Below, piece by piece: positions 11,817 through 23,034 of a DNA stretch of 64,000 nt (position 1 is the stretch's first letter; each line of letters opens with the position of its first letter). Position numbers and translations under genes: made by a program. Origin of the DNA: Brachycybe producta (taxonomy: Eukaryota; Arthropoda; Diplopoda; Playtdesmida; Andrognathidae); contig JAUPFP010000015.1 of assembly GCA_036925085.1 (NCBI GenBank), positions 4,588,426 through 4,652,425 of the forward strand, read 5' to 3'. The notes under the pieces are model-generated. The model saw only the letters and a list, made by a program, of their open reading frames with translations, ran no database searches and was not told the origin of the DNA.

Positions 11817-13323
11817 ATGACGAGAATGGCTGACGATCTAGTTCTGAAAGTGAAATTTAAGTCTGGACAGATGGTTTTAAACAATCTTCGAGGAAGTTCA
11901 ACAGTTGCCGAACTGATCAATACACTGATTATGTCAACTGGAACATCGAATGGAGGCGTTGTTCGAGTGTTATCTGGTTTCCCGTTGAAACGAAAAGACA
12001 TGAGTAATCCTCTAAGAACGTTACACGACTTGGGAATCCGATCGGGAGACACTTTGATCATCGAAGAGCCAAAAGTCGAAGATTACCTCAAGAGAAGATT
12101 CCATCATTCGCTTCCTCCGTCTCACATCTCGATGAACGCAGGAGTCTTGATGAAACGGGTCGTTCCTGCTGACAATTCGTGCCTCTTTACCAGCGTCTAC
12201 TTTCTGATATCTGGTTTGTATCACCCGGTTGACATTAAAAAGTATATTACTGTGGTTTAATCCGCGTTTTTCTTTTAAATACCGGTATATTTTTTTGTGA
12301 TGATGTTAAGATGAACAGCTGATTTTCGAAATTTTCTTATTTAGGAGGAAAATTTAAGAGAAACTAGAAAGTGTTTTAGAAATTAGAAGGGTAGCTCAAT
12401 CACTTATTGCTACTTTCATGTTTATTATCTTTCAAAATAAACTTTTGGGATCATTTTCAAACACATGAAAGCTTATTTTAGAAGATAACATGATAAAAAT
12501 GATTGTGTTTGAGCTACCCTTCTAGTTTCTAAAACATATTCAAGTTTCTCTCCATGTTGCACCTGAAAGACAGAATAATCAAGAGTTCGAGAGGCGTTCA
12601 CACTTTAAAATTACATTAAACCAAAATGAACCATAAAAACATAACGAAATGATTTTCTTTATATAAAACTATAAAAGAAAACTGTTTACATCAAATAAAT
12701 CTTGAACCGACGGTAGATAGAAATTGTTTCACATTATCTTTCATTTTTTTTTTAATTTAGACGGAATCTACGACTCGAAATGTGCAAAAGCAATGAGAAA
12801 GATCATTGCAGAAGCAGTCAAAGCAGATCCTTCGACATACACTGAAGCATTCTTGGGAAAATCTAACTCAGAGTACCGTCATTGGATTCTAGGTGACGAG
12901 ACTTGGGGTGGAGCAATCGAGATATCGATCCTGAGTGCCCATTTTGGTATCGAACTCGCCGTCGTCGATGCGCAGACGGCTCGCGTCGATCGTTTCGGCG
13001 AAGATAAAGGCTACCACAGTCGTGGTTTCCTCTTTTACGATGGAATCCATTACGATCCTTTAGTGTTTTCCGAACAGGAATCTGAAGCTTCGTTCGCAGC
13101 GGGTAAACTTCAGTCGAAAACCAATTTCGCATCGGACGATCACGCTATTATGCAGATGGCGATCGAACTGGGATCCGAAGCAAAGAATGCTAAAAAATTC
13201 ACAGACGTAAACAGATTCGTTCTTAAATGTTTAGTTTGCTATAAGGGACTTCGCGGACAAGACGAGGCGTTGGAACACGCAAAAGAAACCGGACACGCGA
13301 ACTTCGGAGAATCCGTTTCGTAA
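11817..13323 (+). CDS. YOD1: Ubiquitin thioesterase OTU1 (YOD1)
   Basis: Two exons, 11817-12213 and 12761-13323 (phase 1), give about 319 residues, close to vertebrate YOD1 (~350). An N-terminal ubiquitin-like (UBX-like) domain is followed by the OTU protease domain. The catalytic loop VVPADNSCLFTSV carries Asp and the nucleophile Cys, and FYDGIHYDPL carries the catalytic His. A C-terminal C2H2 finger (CLVC...HAKETGH) completes the family architecture. YOD1 is a cysteine deubiquitinase working with p97/VCP in ER-associated degradation (family knowledge). The start could also be the Met three codons downstream. The intron carries a MITE. A polyadenylation signal follows at 13378-13383. Confidence 0.93.
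12308..12598. mobile_element. Dominant-family palindromic MITE inside the YOD1 intron
   Basis: A well-preserved copy. The left end reads AACAGCTGATTTTCGAA, the inner arms GAAGGGTAGCTCAATCACTT and TTGAGCTACCCTTCTAGTTT, and the right end has CTGAAAGACAGAATAATCAA. It lies wholly inside the single YOD1 intron. Confidence 0.8.
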
Positions 13324-13377
13324 CTTTTTTGAAATTGTGTATCTTGTTTAATTGGGATTTAAATTCTTATTTATGCA

Positions 13378-13383
13378 AATAAA
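13378..13383 (+). terminator. Polyadenylation signal of YOD1
   Basis: AATAAA, 55 bases after the YOD1 stop codon. Confidence 0.6.
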
Positions 13384-13811
13384 ACAGGGTTGTTTATGTT
13401 GGTTGTGTAATTATGTTTTTCAATAATAAAAAAAAGATCGTTCGGAACAATAAATAAATGCTTCATTTCATTTTAATAATTAATATATAGATCAACATCT
13501 TTCGTATATAATATATTCGTATTTTTTTCTTCTTATTCTCTCATATTTTTCATTTTTCAAAAAAATAACTTTTCTTGTATTGAGAAGTATTCAATTTACA
13601 AAAAAACAAACAAAAACAAGTGTTTAATCAAAAGGGTTTTTTTTTCTCTCAGAAATTTTGTTTTTAAACAAAAAAAAAATAACCTGAATATATTATTTTT
13701 TTACCGTATTCTATTTAAAATGTTCAGGTACTAAAATGGCAAACAAACCAAAATATATTTATTTTTTTTTTTTGATAACACGTTACGTTATAATTTTTTA
13801 TGTAAGTTACA

Positions 13812-14844
13812 TAAGCTCTAGACCACAGGCGCTTTTGGGGATTTTTTTGCATGTTCAACACAGCTATTAATGAATATATTGATATATTAAGGCCGTTTCA
13901 TCTAAAGAAAAGTATCGAAATGTTTCACAGATCTGCAACAGAATTTGCAGCTAATTTTAGTTACGACAGTTACAGTAAAGCATTTCAAATTTGAGAAAAA
14001 GTAACATTTCAAATACTGAAATGCAACAACCATTTGAACGCCAACTTCTACTAATTGAAAACACTCAAAAGGATCAATGAAGTCCAGTAGAAATTTTTGG
14101 CAAAAATAGGATCTTGTGTCCAGATATTAACGCAGCTGTGAAACGCGTCATTTTTATTAGTCTCTTTATTAAGGCCAAAAGAATTACGTAATTTTTCAAT
14201 CTCAAAGATACTATTTAGATGCTATAATTTCTAATTTAAATATAAATCCAATTTGGATTAATGGGGGAGCAAGTGAGTAACCTTACATCTTGAATTCTAA
14301 CCTCTAAACAGTCTCATTGATTGAAAAACGTATAATGCTTTTGGACCACAGTGACTATTATTGCACAAACACAAATGCTAGTTACACTAACCGGTTTACG
14401 GTCTCTTCACACTATGGATCAAGTCACGGTCAGATATCGTACTACAGATTTTCAAAATTATCAAAACATTTCTAAATACATTATTACATTACTACTACAT
14501 TTGATCGTGACTATGACTTGACCCTAGTGTGAAAAGACCCTTAAACCGATTAATGACTGGCATTTGAGCATGAGCAATTAAGGCCTAAAAGCATTATGCG
14601 TTTTCCCATCAATGAGACTGTTTAGAGGCTAGAATTCAAGAAAAACTCTAGATTGATTGCAAGGTTATTCACTTGCTCCCCGCTCCCCGCCCCCCCCCCC
14701 CCCCCCCCACCAATCCAAATTGGAGTTATATTTAAATTAAAAATTACAGCGGCTAAATAGTCTCGATGATTGAAAAACTGTTTAACTGTGGCTTGACCCA
14801 TAGTCTGAAGGGTCTTACGAAGCGAACATGTGGTCTAGGCTTAA
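13812..14844. mobile_element. ~1-kb inverted-repeat element with a long inner palindrome
   Basis: The outer ends TAAGCTCTAGACCACA (13812) and TGTGGTCTAGGCTTA (14829-14843) mirror each other. Inside, a large palindrome from about 14195 to 14790 pairs, for example, TTTAAATATAAATCCAATTTGG with its complement on the right, centred near 14480. A C-tract of about 20 bases lies near 14690. No transposase frame was seen. Confidence 0.7.
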
Positions 14845-15059
14845 ACAAATTGAGCAGATTTTTAATCTCTTTTAATCTCTAAAATAATAAAAACTTGTAT
14901 ATTTGTTTAATTTTGTTTCCTTTTTTTTACGAAATTGGGGTTTGAAAGAAAAGGTAGAATCACTTTTAGGAGCTGCTTTGAATGATTTTTTTGGCTGCTG
15001 TGTATCGTGCAGCTCTGACGAGTACAAGCAAAAAGGCAATATCTAATCGTCGTAATTTT

Positions 15060-17027
15060 CTTCAGACGTTTCAGTGCTGCGGAGGTACGAAGAAAGAAAT
15101 TTAACTTTCTTTGGTTTGTAGCTCATATTGAAACCAAAAAAGGTTTAAAGAGTAACAAAGCGAAAGATAAACGGCAGATAAAAGGGGGGAAGAGACGTGA
15201 GCTCGAAAAATGCGGGTAACTGGAAAGGATGCTTTTTTTTTTGCAGAGTTTGACCCATCTGGCGTTCGGTAAAATCGAAGCTAATTGACTGGATGTTCTA
15301 CGTTTCAAACGTAAAAATATTAAAACAAAATACGCATCGATATAAAAAAAAACTTACTTAAAAAAAACTTACTCTTATAAAATACGTTTTGAAACGACAC
15401 GTTCGGAAGAAGTTGCTTAACTTTCATTTCGACGGTCGCTTTCTCGTACAAAGAAGACTCGACGTGCCAGATATCGACAACGTCGATCGATTCGCGGACA
15501 GAAACGGATATTCCACAGATTTCGTCACCTGCAAATAACAACATCGTTACGGTTCACGCCGAGAGACTAGACAGCGAATCGAAAAAGAAAAGAGACAAAA
15601 CTAACCTGGAGCGACACAATCGGCAAACTGTTCTCCAATAATGGCCAAAACTAATTCCTTCCAAACCTGAGACTAATAATAATAATAATAAAAAGGGTAT
15701 TTATCAGAATTAAAACTTCACTAAAATTCTGATTTATTTTGCATTTTAGAAGCACCATTATGAACAAATTGAAAACGGGTTTAAAAACTAGAGGGATAAC
15801 AAATGAATCCCTTAATAATACTTTTTAGAAAATGAGCTTTTCATTATTACAATCTGAAAATAACCAAATTTGACGTAGTATAAGCTTAATATAAAAACCT
15901 AGAACTCGAAAATATCACAAAAAGTTTATTTTTAAAGAACACAAAAATGAATACGCCTTTAAGTGACTCATTTTACTCTTCTACTTAAAAAAAACACTTT
16001 CAATTTTAAGTTAAGTATATAAACAGCTAATTAACCAACTCTGGTTCTTCTTTTAGAAGAAAAATTAATAGAAATTAGAAAATGTTTTAGAACCTTACAA
16101 TGGTAGCTGAATCGCTTAATAGTATTTAAAGTTTGATCATTTTTAAACTGACTTAAAAAGCTTATTTTAAAACATAGCCACATGAATTACTCGTCAGTGA
16201 CTCAGTTACTCTTCTTGTTTCTAAACCATTTTCAATTTCTAATTAATGTTGCTTACAAAATGCAAAATAAAAGAGATTTTCATTTGGTTGTTCGCTTTCG
16301 TTTGACTCTTTGGCAATGGTTGCTTATAAGAAACAAAAAAACAGATCAAATTCAATTCAAAACTAGTCTCTGAAAGGCAGGTTTACTGTGTCTGCTTTGA
16401 AACATTTCATCTTCCAAGCGCCTCCTCTTCGATTACAATCGTCTTCCCTTTTGTAGTACAAACAAGAGAACGTCATGATTCGAAAAACAACACGCAGATA
16501 TACGTGTGCTATTATACAAGTACTAACCAAAGTGGCCTTCGATTGCCTCTCATCAGATAGTAAGCATATCTACAAATGAGTTCGCTGACGTCCGGGATGT
16601 TGTTGAAGACGCTCCAAAAATCTTGAACCGTCGAAACCGTATACACTTTCTTTAAACTTGCCTCATATTCGGACGCAGAAGAATTCTGAACGGCTCTATG
16701 TTAGAAAATTAAAAGAATCTTAAAATTGTATAAATAACATAAAAATACGACGCAATTAGAGGATAGTAGGAGAAGAGGGAGGGGGGGGCCCGGAGAGAGG
16801 TTAGAAAAGGCAGATGGAGGATGAAATTGAGACATCTTCATAGGACATTCATTCTCTTGGAATTAACAAACTGAAACATCCTCGTACTTATCAACCCAGA
16901 ATGTCCATGGTGTCTGCAGGGGCACAGCACTCTCCTTGTCCTCTTCTAAACCTTTTAGATCTATTTTATCCGAACTGTCAGCATATTTTGCACCTTCAGC
17001 TTTAAACACGAACTCCGGCTCTGCCAT
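15060..17027 (-). CDS. EIF4E3: Eukaryotic translation initiation factor 4E type 3 (EIF4E3)
   Basis: Five exons are clear: 17027-16888, 16695-16528, 16447-16387, 15666-15606 and 15528-15373. All phases fit, giving about 195 residues. The sequence matches class III eIF4E: PLQTPWTFWVDK near the N-terminus, YTVSTVQDFWSVFNNIP, YYLMRGNRRPLWED, GGAWKMKCFKADT, VWKELVLAIIGEQF and GDEICGISVSVR. The second cap-stacking Trp (PLWED) is kept. The position of the first (eIF4E Trp56) is Tyr (SEYEASL), in keeping with class III. The dorsal-surface Trp of DFW is present. The last short exon after 15373 is unresolved. One candidate ends with an acidic tail just upstream of a TAG near 15044. The start Met lies just ahead of EPEFVFKAEG. 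Confidence 0.88.
15755..16275. repeat. Two degraded dominant-family MITE halves in an EIF4E3 intron
   Basis: Recognisable blocks include AAAACTAGAGGGATAACAAA (about 15785) and TTTTAGAACCTTACAATGGTAG (about 16085), with the mirrored CTCAGTTACTCTTCTTGTTTC near 16205. The remnants lie between EIF4E3 exons 15606-15666 and 16387-16447. Confidence 0.55.
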
Positions 17028-17306
17028 GATGGGTCAACCAAGCAGAAGATCAAGATCAAAGCTACATTTCGAGAGAAGAAAAAAAATAGGAAAAATGACA
17101 GAATGTCACATTACTGAAGCTAAACTGGGTGTACTAACAAGACTTGTATTATATCGGTTTTCATGAGAACAGCGAACCATTTTTGTTATCCTTTTCATTC
17201 TTATCTACATAACCATAAGCTACGATTCGTGCTTCAAATATATACATAAGGTAAGTACTCATATGCCCTATTTTGTGTTCAACAATATTGATTACGTAAT
17301 AATTAG

Positions 17307-17339
17307 CCGCCGCAAAATATAAAACTTGAGACGGCGGCT
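17307..17339. other. GC-rich hairpin in the EIF4E3-SMIM30 divergent promoter
   Basis: AGCCGCCG is followed 16 bases later by CGGCGGCT in otherwise A/T-rich DNA between the two divergently transcribed genes. Confidence 0.5.
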
Positions 17340-17597
17340 GCTTGAAATTGCCACTAGAAAACAATTGTGTATTTTTTTGTTAATGAAACATACACTTTGA
17401 AAATGAATTCTTAAAACAATAAAAATACATAATTTTTAACAAATAACGTCAGAAAAATAATTTAAACTAAAAATATAAACCTTGTAGCAGTCTTGGCGGC
17501 TATAAATACATTTTTAAAGCCACTAATATCACGGAATCTTTACCAAATCAACCGGTTACGCTATTAATGAGGTCACCATCATCTATGTTCATGACAG

Positions 17598-17605
17598 TGA
17601 CGTCA
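17598..17605. promoter_or_regulatory. CRE palindrome upstream of SMIM30
   Basis: TGACGTCA inside the longer palindrome CAGTGACGTCACTG, about 175 bases upstream of the SMIM30 ATG and 570 upstream of the divergent EIF4E3 ATG. It is a candidate CREB/ATF site. Function is inferred from sequence only. Confidence 0.45.
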
Positions 17606-17778
17606 CTGTTGCGATTCAAACGATTGTTTAAAGAAACGGGCTGCAAATCACACGCAGATTGTCGATGTGCAAATTCAATATTGTATTAACACCGATTGCG
17701 ACATCACAGAGATTTTCACGTGTTTGATAATCATTGGATGAAACTGTGAACTTGTGAAGAAACGACAACTGTTCTAAA

Positions 17779-17964
17779 ATGGAAAACTTGATTGTAACGT
17801 TCGTATTTGTTGGACTTATGTTATTAAACAGTGTGGCCGTTGTCTCGGCTTCGGGATTTGACGGTGGCGACGTTTTGGCTTTGATCTTGGGACTGACCAT
17901 TACCATATTGGGAACCTGCGCGTGTCTCGGTTACTACGCACGGAAAAGAGCCGGCTACCAGTAA
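17779..17964 (+). CDS. SMIM30: Small integral membrane protein 30 (SMIM30) orthologue
   Basis: A single-exon microprotein of 61 residues. An N-terminal hydrophobic signal-like segment (residues 4-24) is followed by an acidic turn (GFDGGD) and one transmembrane helix (ALILGLTITILGTCACLG). The C-terminus is short and basic (YYARKRAGYQ). The order GD-ALxLG-CACLG-YARKR matches vertebrate SMIM30 closely, and the length is the same. SMIM30 is described as an ER/membrane microprotein in vertebrates (established knowledge). The ATG follows an in-frame A/C-rich leader, and there is no upstream in-frame Met. AATAAA at 18120-18125 fits transcript termination. Confidence 0.85.
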   Translation: MENLIVTFVFVGLMLLNSVAVVSASGFDGGDVLALILGLTITILGTCACLGYYARKRAGYQ

Positions 17965-18119
17965 GATTCAATACACAAAAGACCACTACAACAAGGAGAA
18001 TCGCAACGACCCTCCAAGCAGAAAGTAGCCTCGAGTCGAGACTAGATGGACATTGGTCAACATGAATATTGTGTTCAATGGACTAACCAAAGAAAGCGAT
18101 CAAAAGAAAAAAAATGTTC

Positions 18120-18125
18120 AATAAA
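18120..18125 (+). terminator. Polyadenylation signal of SMIM30
   Basis: AATAAA, 155 bases after the SMIM30 stop. The next gene (DUS4L) converges from the other strand. Confidence 0.5.
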
Positions 18126-18545
18126 AAACTTGTTAGAAAAAATACTTTAATATGCAAATTGTATTAAAACTGTATTTAAAAACGTTGTTTGCTTATTAAA
18201 AATTTGTAAAACTCAATATACACAAATGTGTCAAAATAAATTACTCTTTCAGAAGTTCTAAATAATTTAAAACCCGTTAGTAGCAATAAAAATGTAATAA
18301 AGATGAGGTGACAACTTGATCTTGAAGCCATGTTCAGCAACAAACGGTGTAGAAATATGGCGAATATCTCATTTTCCAACACAAATCGAAACGCCATATT
18401 AGTTCACCATCGCTCTGGCTCAATAAGAAACAACATACTTCAAAATGTCATAGTTGAGAGGATTGTTCATGCCCTGATTTGTTTCCTTGATAGAGGATGT
18501 TTGGTATCTCGGTTGTGGTAAAACACTTACCGAGACACACCTTTA

Positions 18546-19876
18546 TCAGCAATCGTTACTAAACGAAATTTTCCTCTCGTCAATTACAGGAACGATACCG
18601 TAACGTTCCTCGAAATAATCTAAAACCGAATCTATGTCGTTCAATGCGTTAAATACCCTTCGTTCGGAGCGAATAAACAATTTCTCGCACATGTACATCA
18701 AGTGTTGATGAAAAGGAGTAAACGAAACACCGAACGACAACGAAATGTTCAACCACCTTTGTATGCAATCGACAGGTGTGATATTGTATCCGGCGAATAA
18801 AGCAGGATTGGTCAAGAGTCCACGTCCAACCATAACTCCTGTAAAATAAAACAAGTTTAACAAACACAAGAGAAATTTATAGTACAAACAAAGCGTAGAC
18901 AAAGTCATACCCTTTGCTCCAGTCTCGTCCTGAATAGCTTTAAAGTCGTCCATCGTTTTAACATCGCCGTTAGCAATTACAGGAACACGGACCGATTCTA
19001 AAACAATACGCATCGCGTCGAGATTAACTGGTTGTTTGCGCTGTTCTTTCGTGCGCCCGTGAATTGTGATAAAAGAAATGCCGGCCATTTCAGCACGACG
19101 ACACAGTTCAATCGTTCTCTTAAGGTCGTCATGAATCCTTATTTTCATCGATATAGTAAAATCGTTGTCGTTCAAACGGTTTCGAGTCTGTTTCACTATA
19201 TCGCTAACTGTTTCAGGGCTGTCAAGAAGATGTACTCCGTAACCATCTTGAATTGCCCACCTTATTAAGTGAAAACAACAGTTATTAATAAAACAGTTCG
19301 TTTATATTCCGTAATCGCATGATTTTCACCTTTGTGGGCATCCGCAGTTTAGATCAACTCCATCGCAGTAGTTTGCAACCAGTTCCGTCGCATTTACAAA
19401 GTCCTCTGCGTTGCTTGCAGCAAACTGCGTTATTAAAGGTCTATCACCTTGAATGTTTTAAAAAAAAGAATTGTGAGAAAGAGAAATTATAACAAAATAC
19501 GACAGACGTTTCGTGGTGTTATATCTGAATAAATAAAATACTTTTATTTGTTTGGAATTCATTATCTCTCGCCTTTGAACTCAATACAATTGAATTAGCT
19601 ATGATCATCGGTGTGAAAGCTAAATCACAGCCAAATTCTCGAACTAATGTACGGAATGGTAACCTATGATGAAAGAAAAACACGAGACAGGCGGCCATTT
19701 ATAAACAACCGGTTGCCATGGTTACAAACTATCCTCCCCCCCATCCCTTCCAGCTTTCATCATTTATAGCGTTCTAAACGAACTTACTTTGAATATCGAA
19801 CCATAGGAGCACATATCCTCACACCGCCTTCGTTTAAAAGAGTCAAGGGCTTCTTATTATGTTGTAAATTTGACAT
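18546..19876 (-). CDS. DUS4L: tRNA-dihydrouridine synthase 4-like (DUS4L)
   Basis: Five exons (19876-19788, 19663-19542, 19447-19330, 19260-18911, 18838-18546) join in phase to about 323 residues, matching human DUS4L (317). An FMN-dependent TIM-barrel reductase that makes dihydrouridine in tRNA D-loops (family knowledge). Visible motifs are [10 protein letters not shown] at the barrel start, [38 protein letters not shown] with the catalytic Cys, [27 protein letters not shown] and [17 protein letters not shown]. The last residues are a weakly conserved tail. I chose the Met at 19876 (MSNLQHNKK). An upstream in-frame Met at 19969 would add 31 basic residues that do not resemble the family. Confidence 0.93.
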
Positions 19877-19969
19877 GTTTCCTTCGATTTCTATAAAACA
19901 GCACGACTCACGAAGGCGTCTCTTTACTATTTTATAAAAACAGCGGCGGCGCGCCGGTCCAACCCACAT

Positions 19970-20763
19970 GTCATCATTACATTAAAACTTTGTAGTAAAA
20001 CATAGAAACTTTATTTCAAACTTTGTTTCAAATTGGAATTCTAAACAGTATTTCATCTGTTCATATTCTTACAAATAGATATACATTATAAAGAAAAATG
20101 GCCACACAATGAAATTGAATGAATTTCACCGCAGCGGCCACTAATCAGGGTGTATCTTTTTTGGCAAAAAAGATTCAATGGAGCACCCACACTACCTATA
20201 TTATTTTACGAATAAAGATGATGCTCCGACCTATCGGAGCGCCCACGTTAATCCAACTTCAAGGTTTTTCTATGTTAACCTATGGAGGGCGTCACTCATT
20301 TACGAACGCCCACAAACTAATCCGACCTTCGCTCGCATCTCTAAGAAAATGTGACATTGTAATCGACAGATTTCCATTTAAAATAATAAAAAACACTGTT
20401 TAAATTGTGAAAATACGACAAAAACACTCTTAAACACGACTGCAGACATTCTTGAAGAGATGCCACCTGTAAGTATCGATTATTAAACTCATTAAAGAAG
20501 ATTTTTCTAATTTATTTTAGTTCTGAACTCGTGTTTCACCTCAAGAATGACACAAATGATTGTAAACAATTATTGTTATTAATACTTACATTATGAACAA
20601 GAAGAAGAAGAAGAGGCCACCTTATGTATTAGAAAGTGACAGTGAATACTAAGACAACAATAGAAGCAGATGTCAGTCTTTTAAAAGGGATTTGTCAGCG
20701 TCAAATAAATTTACACTCATTGAATGTTTCGAAATTATTCAACGTCAACAGCAACAAGAATTA
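19970..20763. other. Spacer upstream of DUS4L
   Basis: Three degenerate copies of a GAGCGCCCAC(A/G)-containing motif lie near 20180, 20238 and 20303. No gene recognised. Confidence 0.4.
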
Positions 20764-21556
20764 AGGGTGGTATCCTTATTGGTTGCTTCAAAATGAGCAC
20801 TTGCTCTGCTCAGCTCAGCTAGAAAAGTGTTTAGCATAGAAGTGGTTCATCTCTCATTTCATATTATTTCTTATAAAATCAAAGCAAATAAACGTCTATC
20901 TTCGTGCCTAACATGAGTTTTGGTTGAGGACATATGTACCTAGCTGATGCCTCTCTAGCTAGCAGCTGATAATCCCATTAAAAATGAAAGTTCATGAGTT
21001 TAACATTAAATTAAAGCTTTAACTTAGCAGTCATTAAGAATATGTTACTAAATTATCAGGGTCTTTTTCTTAATGTATTATTCCTAAAAAATAGGGGCTA
21101 TAAACAGAAATAATGTATACAACCCTTTATGGCCGTATTCTAAAACGTTACAAATGCCAAAGTGAAACTCAAATGAAGCTCAACTTAAAAACTCTCCATA
21201 GGCTTACTATAGAGTTTTGTCTTGTGTCATGGTTTGTTCAACTTTTATGAAAACGTTTTAGAATATGAGGATTAGGTTCTTATAATAATAATAAATTAAT
21301 AATTATTTATTTCTGATAAACAACAAGTTGTTTACAGAGGACTTAGCGCTATCTTTGACTTATCATCCATTAACCTGCATAGGTTGATGGATGATAACTC
21401 AAAGATAGCGCAAAACTTATGAACTTTCGTATTAGCTTTGATTTTATTCCAAATATATTAAATGTGAGGTGAGCTATTACAATAAGCTAAACAGTTTTCT
21501 TAGCTGAGCAAGTGCTCATCTCTAAACAAGTTAACAACCAATAAGGATACCACCCT
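20764..21556. mobile_element. ~790-bp element with terminal inverted repeats
   Basis: AGGGTGGTATCCTTATTGGTT at the left is exactly mirrored by AACCAATAAGGATACCACCCT at the right. There is no transposase frame. A further hairpin at 21346-21411 lies inside. Confidence 0.85.
21346..21411. other. Strong hairpin (two ~30-base arms)
   Basis: GCGCTATCTTTGA-TTATCATCCA pairs with TGGATGATAA-TCAAAGATAGCGC, with only one or two mismatches. It sits within the 20764-21556 element. Confidence 0.8.
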
Positions 21557-21563
21557 ATGAACG

Positions 21564-22245
21564 TGTTGGTTGGGGGTCACTACAGCTACCAAGGCTCACA
21601 AGCGCTACTAAGGGGAGAACAGCTACTTGGGTCACTACAGCTACCAAAAAAATTAATAGACCTTTTGTTCATCAAAAGGGTCACTACAGCTACCAAAAAA
21701 TAGGGGGACAAAATATAGACCTTTTTTTATCACTTTTTCGTCACTACAGCTAAAAAAATAACCCTTTCTCCCTAAAATAACGGAACCTTACCTAATAAAA
21801 CCTTACCGAACCTTACCTAACCGAACCTTAACGATCCTAACCAAAAAGTACCTATACTAACCGAACCTAACCAAACCTAACCGATCCTAACCAAACCTAA
21901 CCGATCCTAACCAAACCTAACCGATCCTAACCAAACCTAACTGAACCTAACCGATCCTAACCAAACCTAACTGAACCTAACCGATCCTAACCAAACCTAA
22001 CCGATCCTAACCGAACCTTACTGAACATAATGAAACCTAACTGAACCGAATGTAATATAAACTAAACATATTGATAAATAAACAGGCCTAAATTTTTTGG
22101 TAGCTGTAGTGACCCTCGGTAGCTGTAGTGACCCTTTTGATGAAATAAAGGTCTATATTTTCTTTTTGGTAGCTGTAGTGACCCTAGTAGCTGTAGTGAG
22201 CCTAGTAGCTGTAGTGACCCAGTTAGCTGTAGTGAGCCAGTCCCG
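21564..22245. mobile_element. Inverted-repeat element enclosing a CCTAAC tract, copy 1
   Basis: GGGTCACTACAGCTACC occurs several times on the left flank and its complement GGTAGCTGTAGTGACCC several times on the right, so the whole unit is a multi-arm palindrome. The middle (about 21775-22060) is a 10-base periodic tract alternating CCAAACCTAA and CCGATCCTAA. A second shorter copy follows directly. Confidence 0.75.
21775..22060 (+). repeat. Telomere-like CCTAACC(A/G)A(A/T) 10-bp tandem tract
   Basis: About 25 degenerate 10-base units of the type CCTAACCAAA or CCTAACCGAT. It resembles but is not a canonical (CCCTAA)n telomere repeat. Confidence 0.75.
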
Positions 22246-22696
22246 TTGGTTGGGGGTCACTACAGCTACCAAGGCTCACAAGCGCTACTAGGGGAAGAAC
22301 AGCTACTTGGGTCACTACAGCTACCAAAACAATTAATAGACCTTTTTTTCATCAAAAGGGTCACTACAGCTACCAAAAAATAGGGGGACAAAATATAGAC
22401 CTTTTTTATCACTTTCTCGTCACTACAGCTAAAAAAATAACCCTTTCCCCCTAACCTAACCGAACCTTACCGATCCTAACCTAACCAAACCTAACCGAAC
22501 CTTACCGAACATAATGAAACCTAATCGAACATAATGAAACATTACTGAACCGAATGTAATCTAAACTAAACGTATTGATAAATAGAAAGGCCTATATTTT
22601 TTGGTAGCTGTAGTGACCCTCGGTAGCTGTAGTGACCCTTTTGATGAAAAAAAGGTCTATATTTTCTTTTTGGTAGCTGTAGTGAGCCAGTCCCAG
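22246..22696. mobile_element. Inverted-repeat element enclosing a CCTAAC tract, copy 2
   Basis: A direct duplicate of copy 1. It begins with the same GTTGGTTGGGGGTCACTACA and ends with GTAGTGAGCCAGTCCC. The central CCTAAC tract is shorter (about 22453-22550). Confidence 0.75.
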
Positions 22697-22800
22697 TTCT
22701 GTAATCAATAAAAAGATTAAAGAGTGTCAACCAACTTTAACTAAACTTCGACCTTTGAATGAAGAAGTTGAAATCTATAAAACAGCTCTTAGAGTTGGAA

Positions 22801-23034
22801 CACACAGGAGGCTTTTGAAGGACTTTTTTTTGTCGACAAAATGAAGTCGAAGGTCACTGAGCTGTCATCAAAATGTAGTTCCTATGAAAGGACGGCAACC
22901 TTGACACATTCGCGACTTTTTAACTGTATGTCAAGGTTGGCTTCTTTCCGTAGAAAATACATTGTGACGACAGTTCCAGCGACCTTCGACTTCATTTTGT
23001 CGACAAAAAAAAGTCTTTCAAAAGTCGCCTGTGT
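22801..23034. mobile_element. Palindromic MITE (~235 bp)
   Basis: The arms read CACACAGG, CTTTTGAAGGACTTTTTTTT, GTCGACAAAATGAAGTCGAA on the left and are mirrored on the right (TTCGACTTCATTTTGTCGAC, then CCTGTGTG). Open frames on both strands across it are products of the symmetry. Confidence 0.85.

Noticed and set aside
16936-17166. 76-codon plus-strand ORF
   Set aside because: It is antisense to the first EIF4E3 exon, which is well supported on the other strand.
19876-19969. Upstream in-frame Met of DUS4L
   Set aside because: The added 31 residues are basic and unlike family N-termini, so the internal Met gives the expected length.
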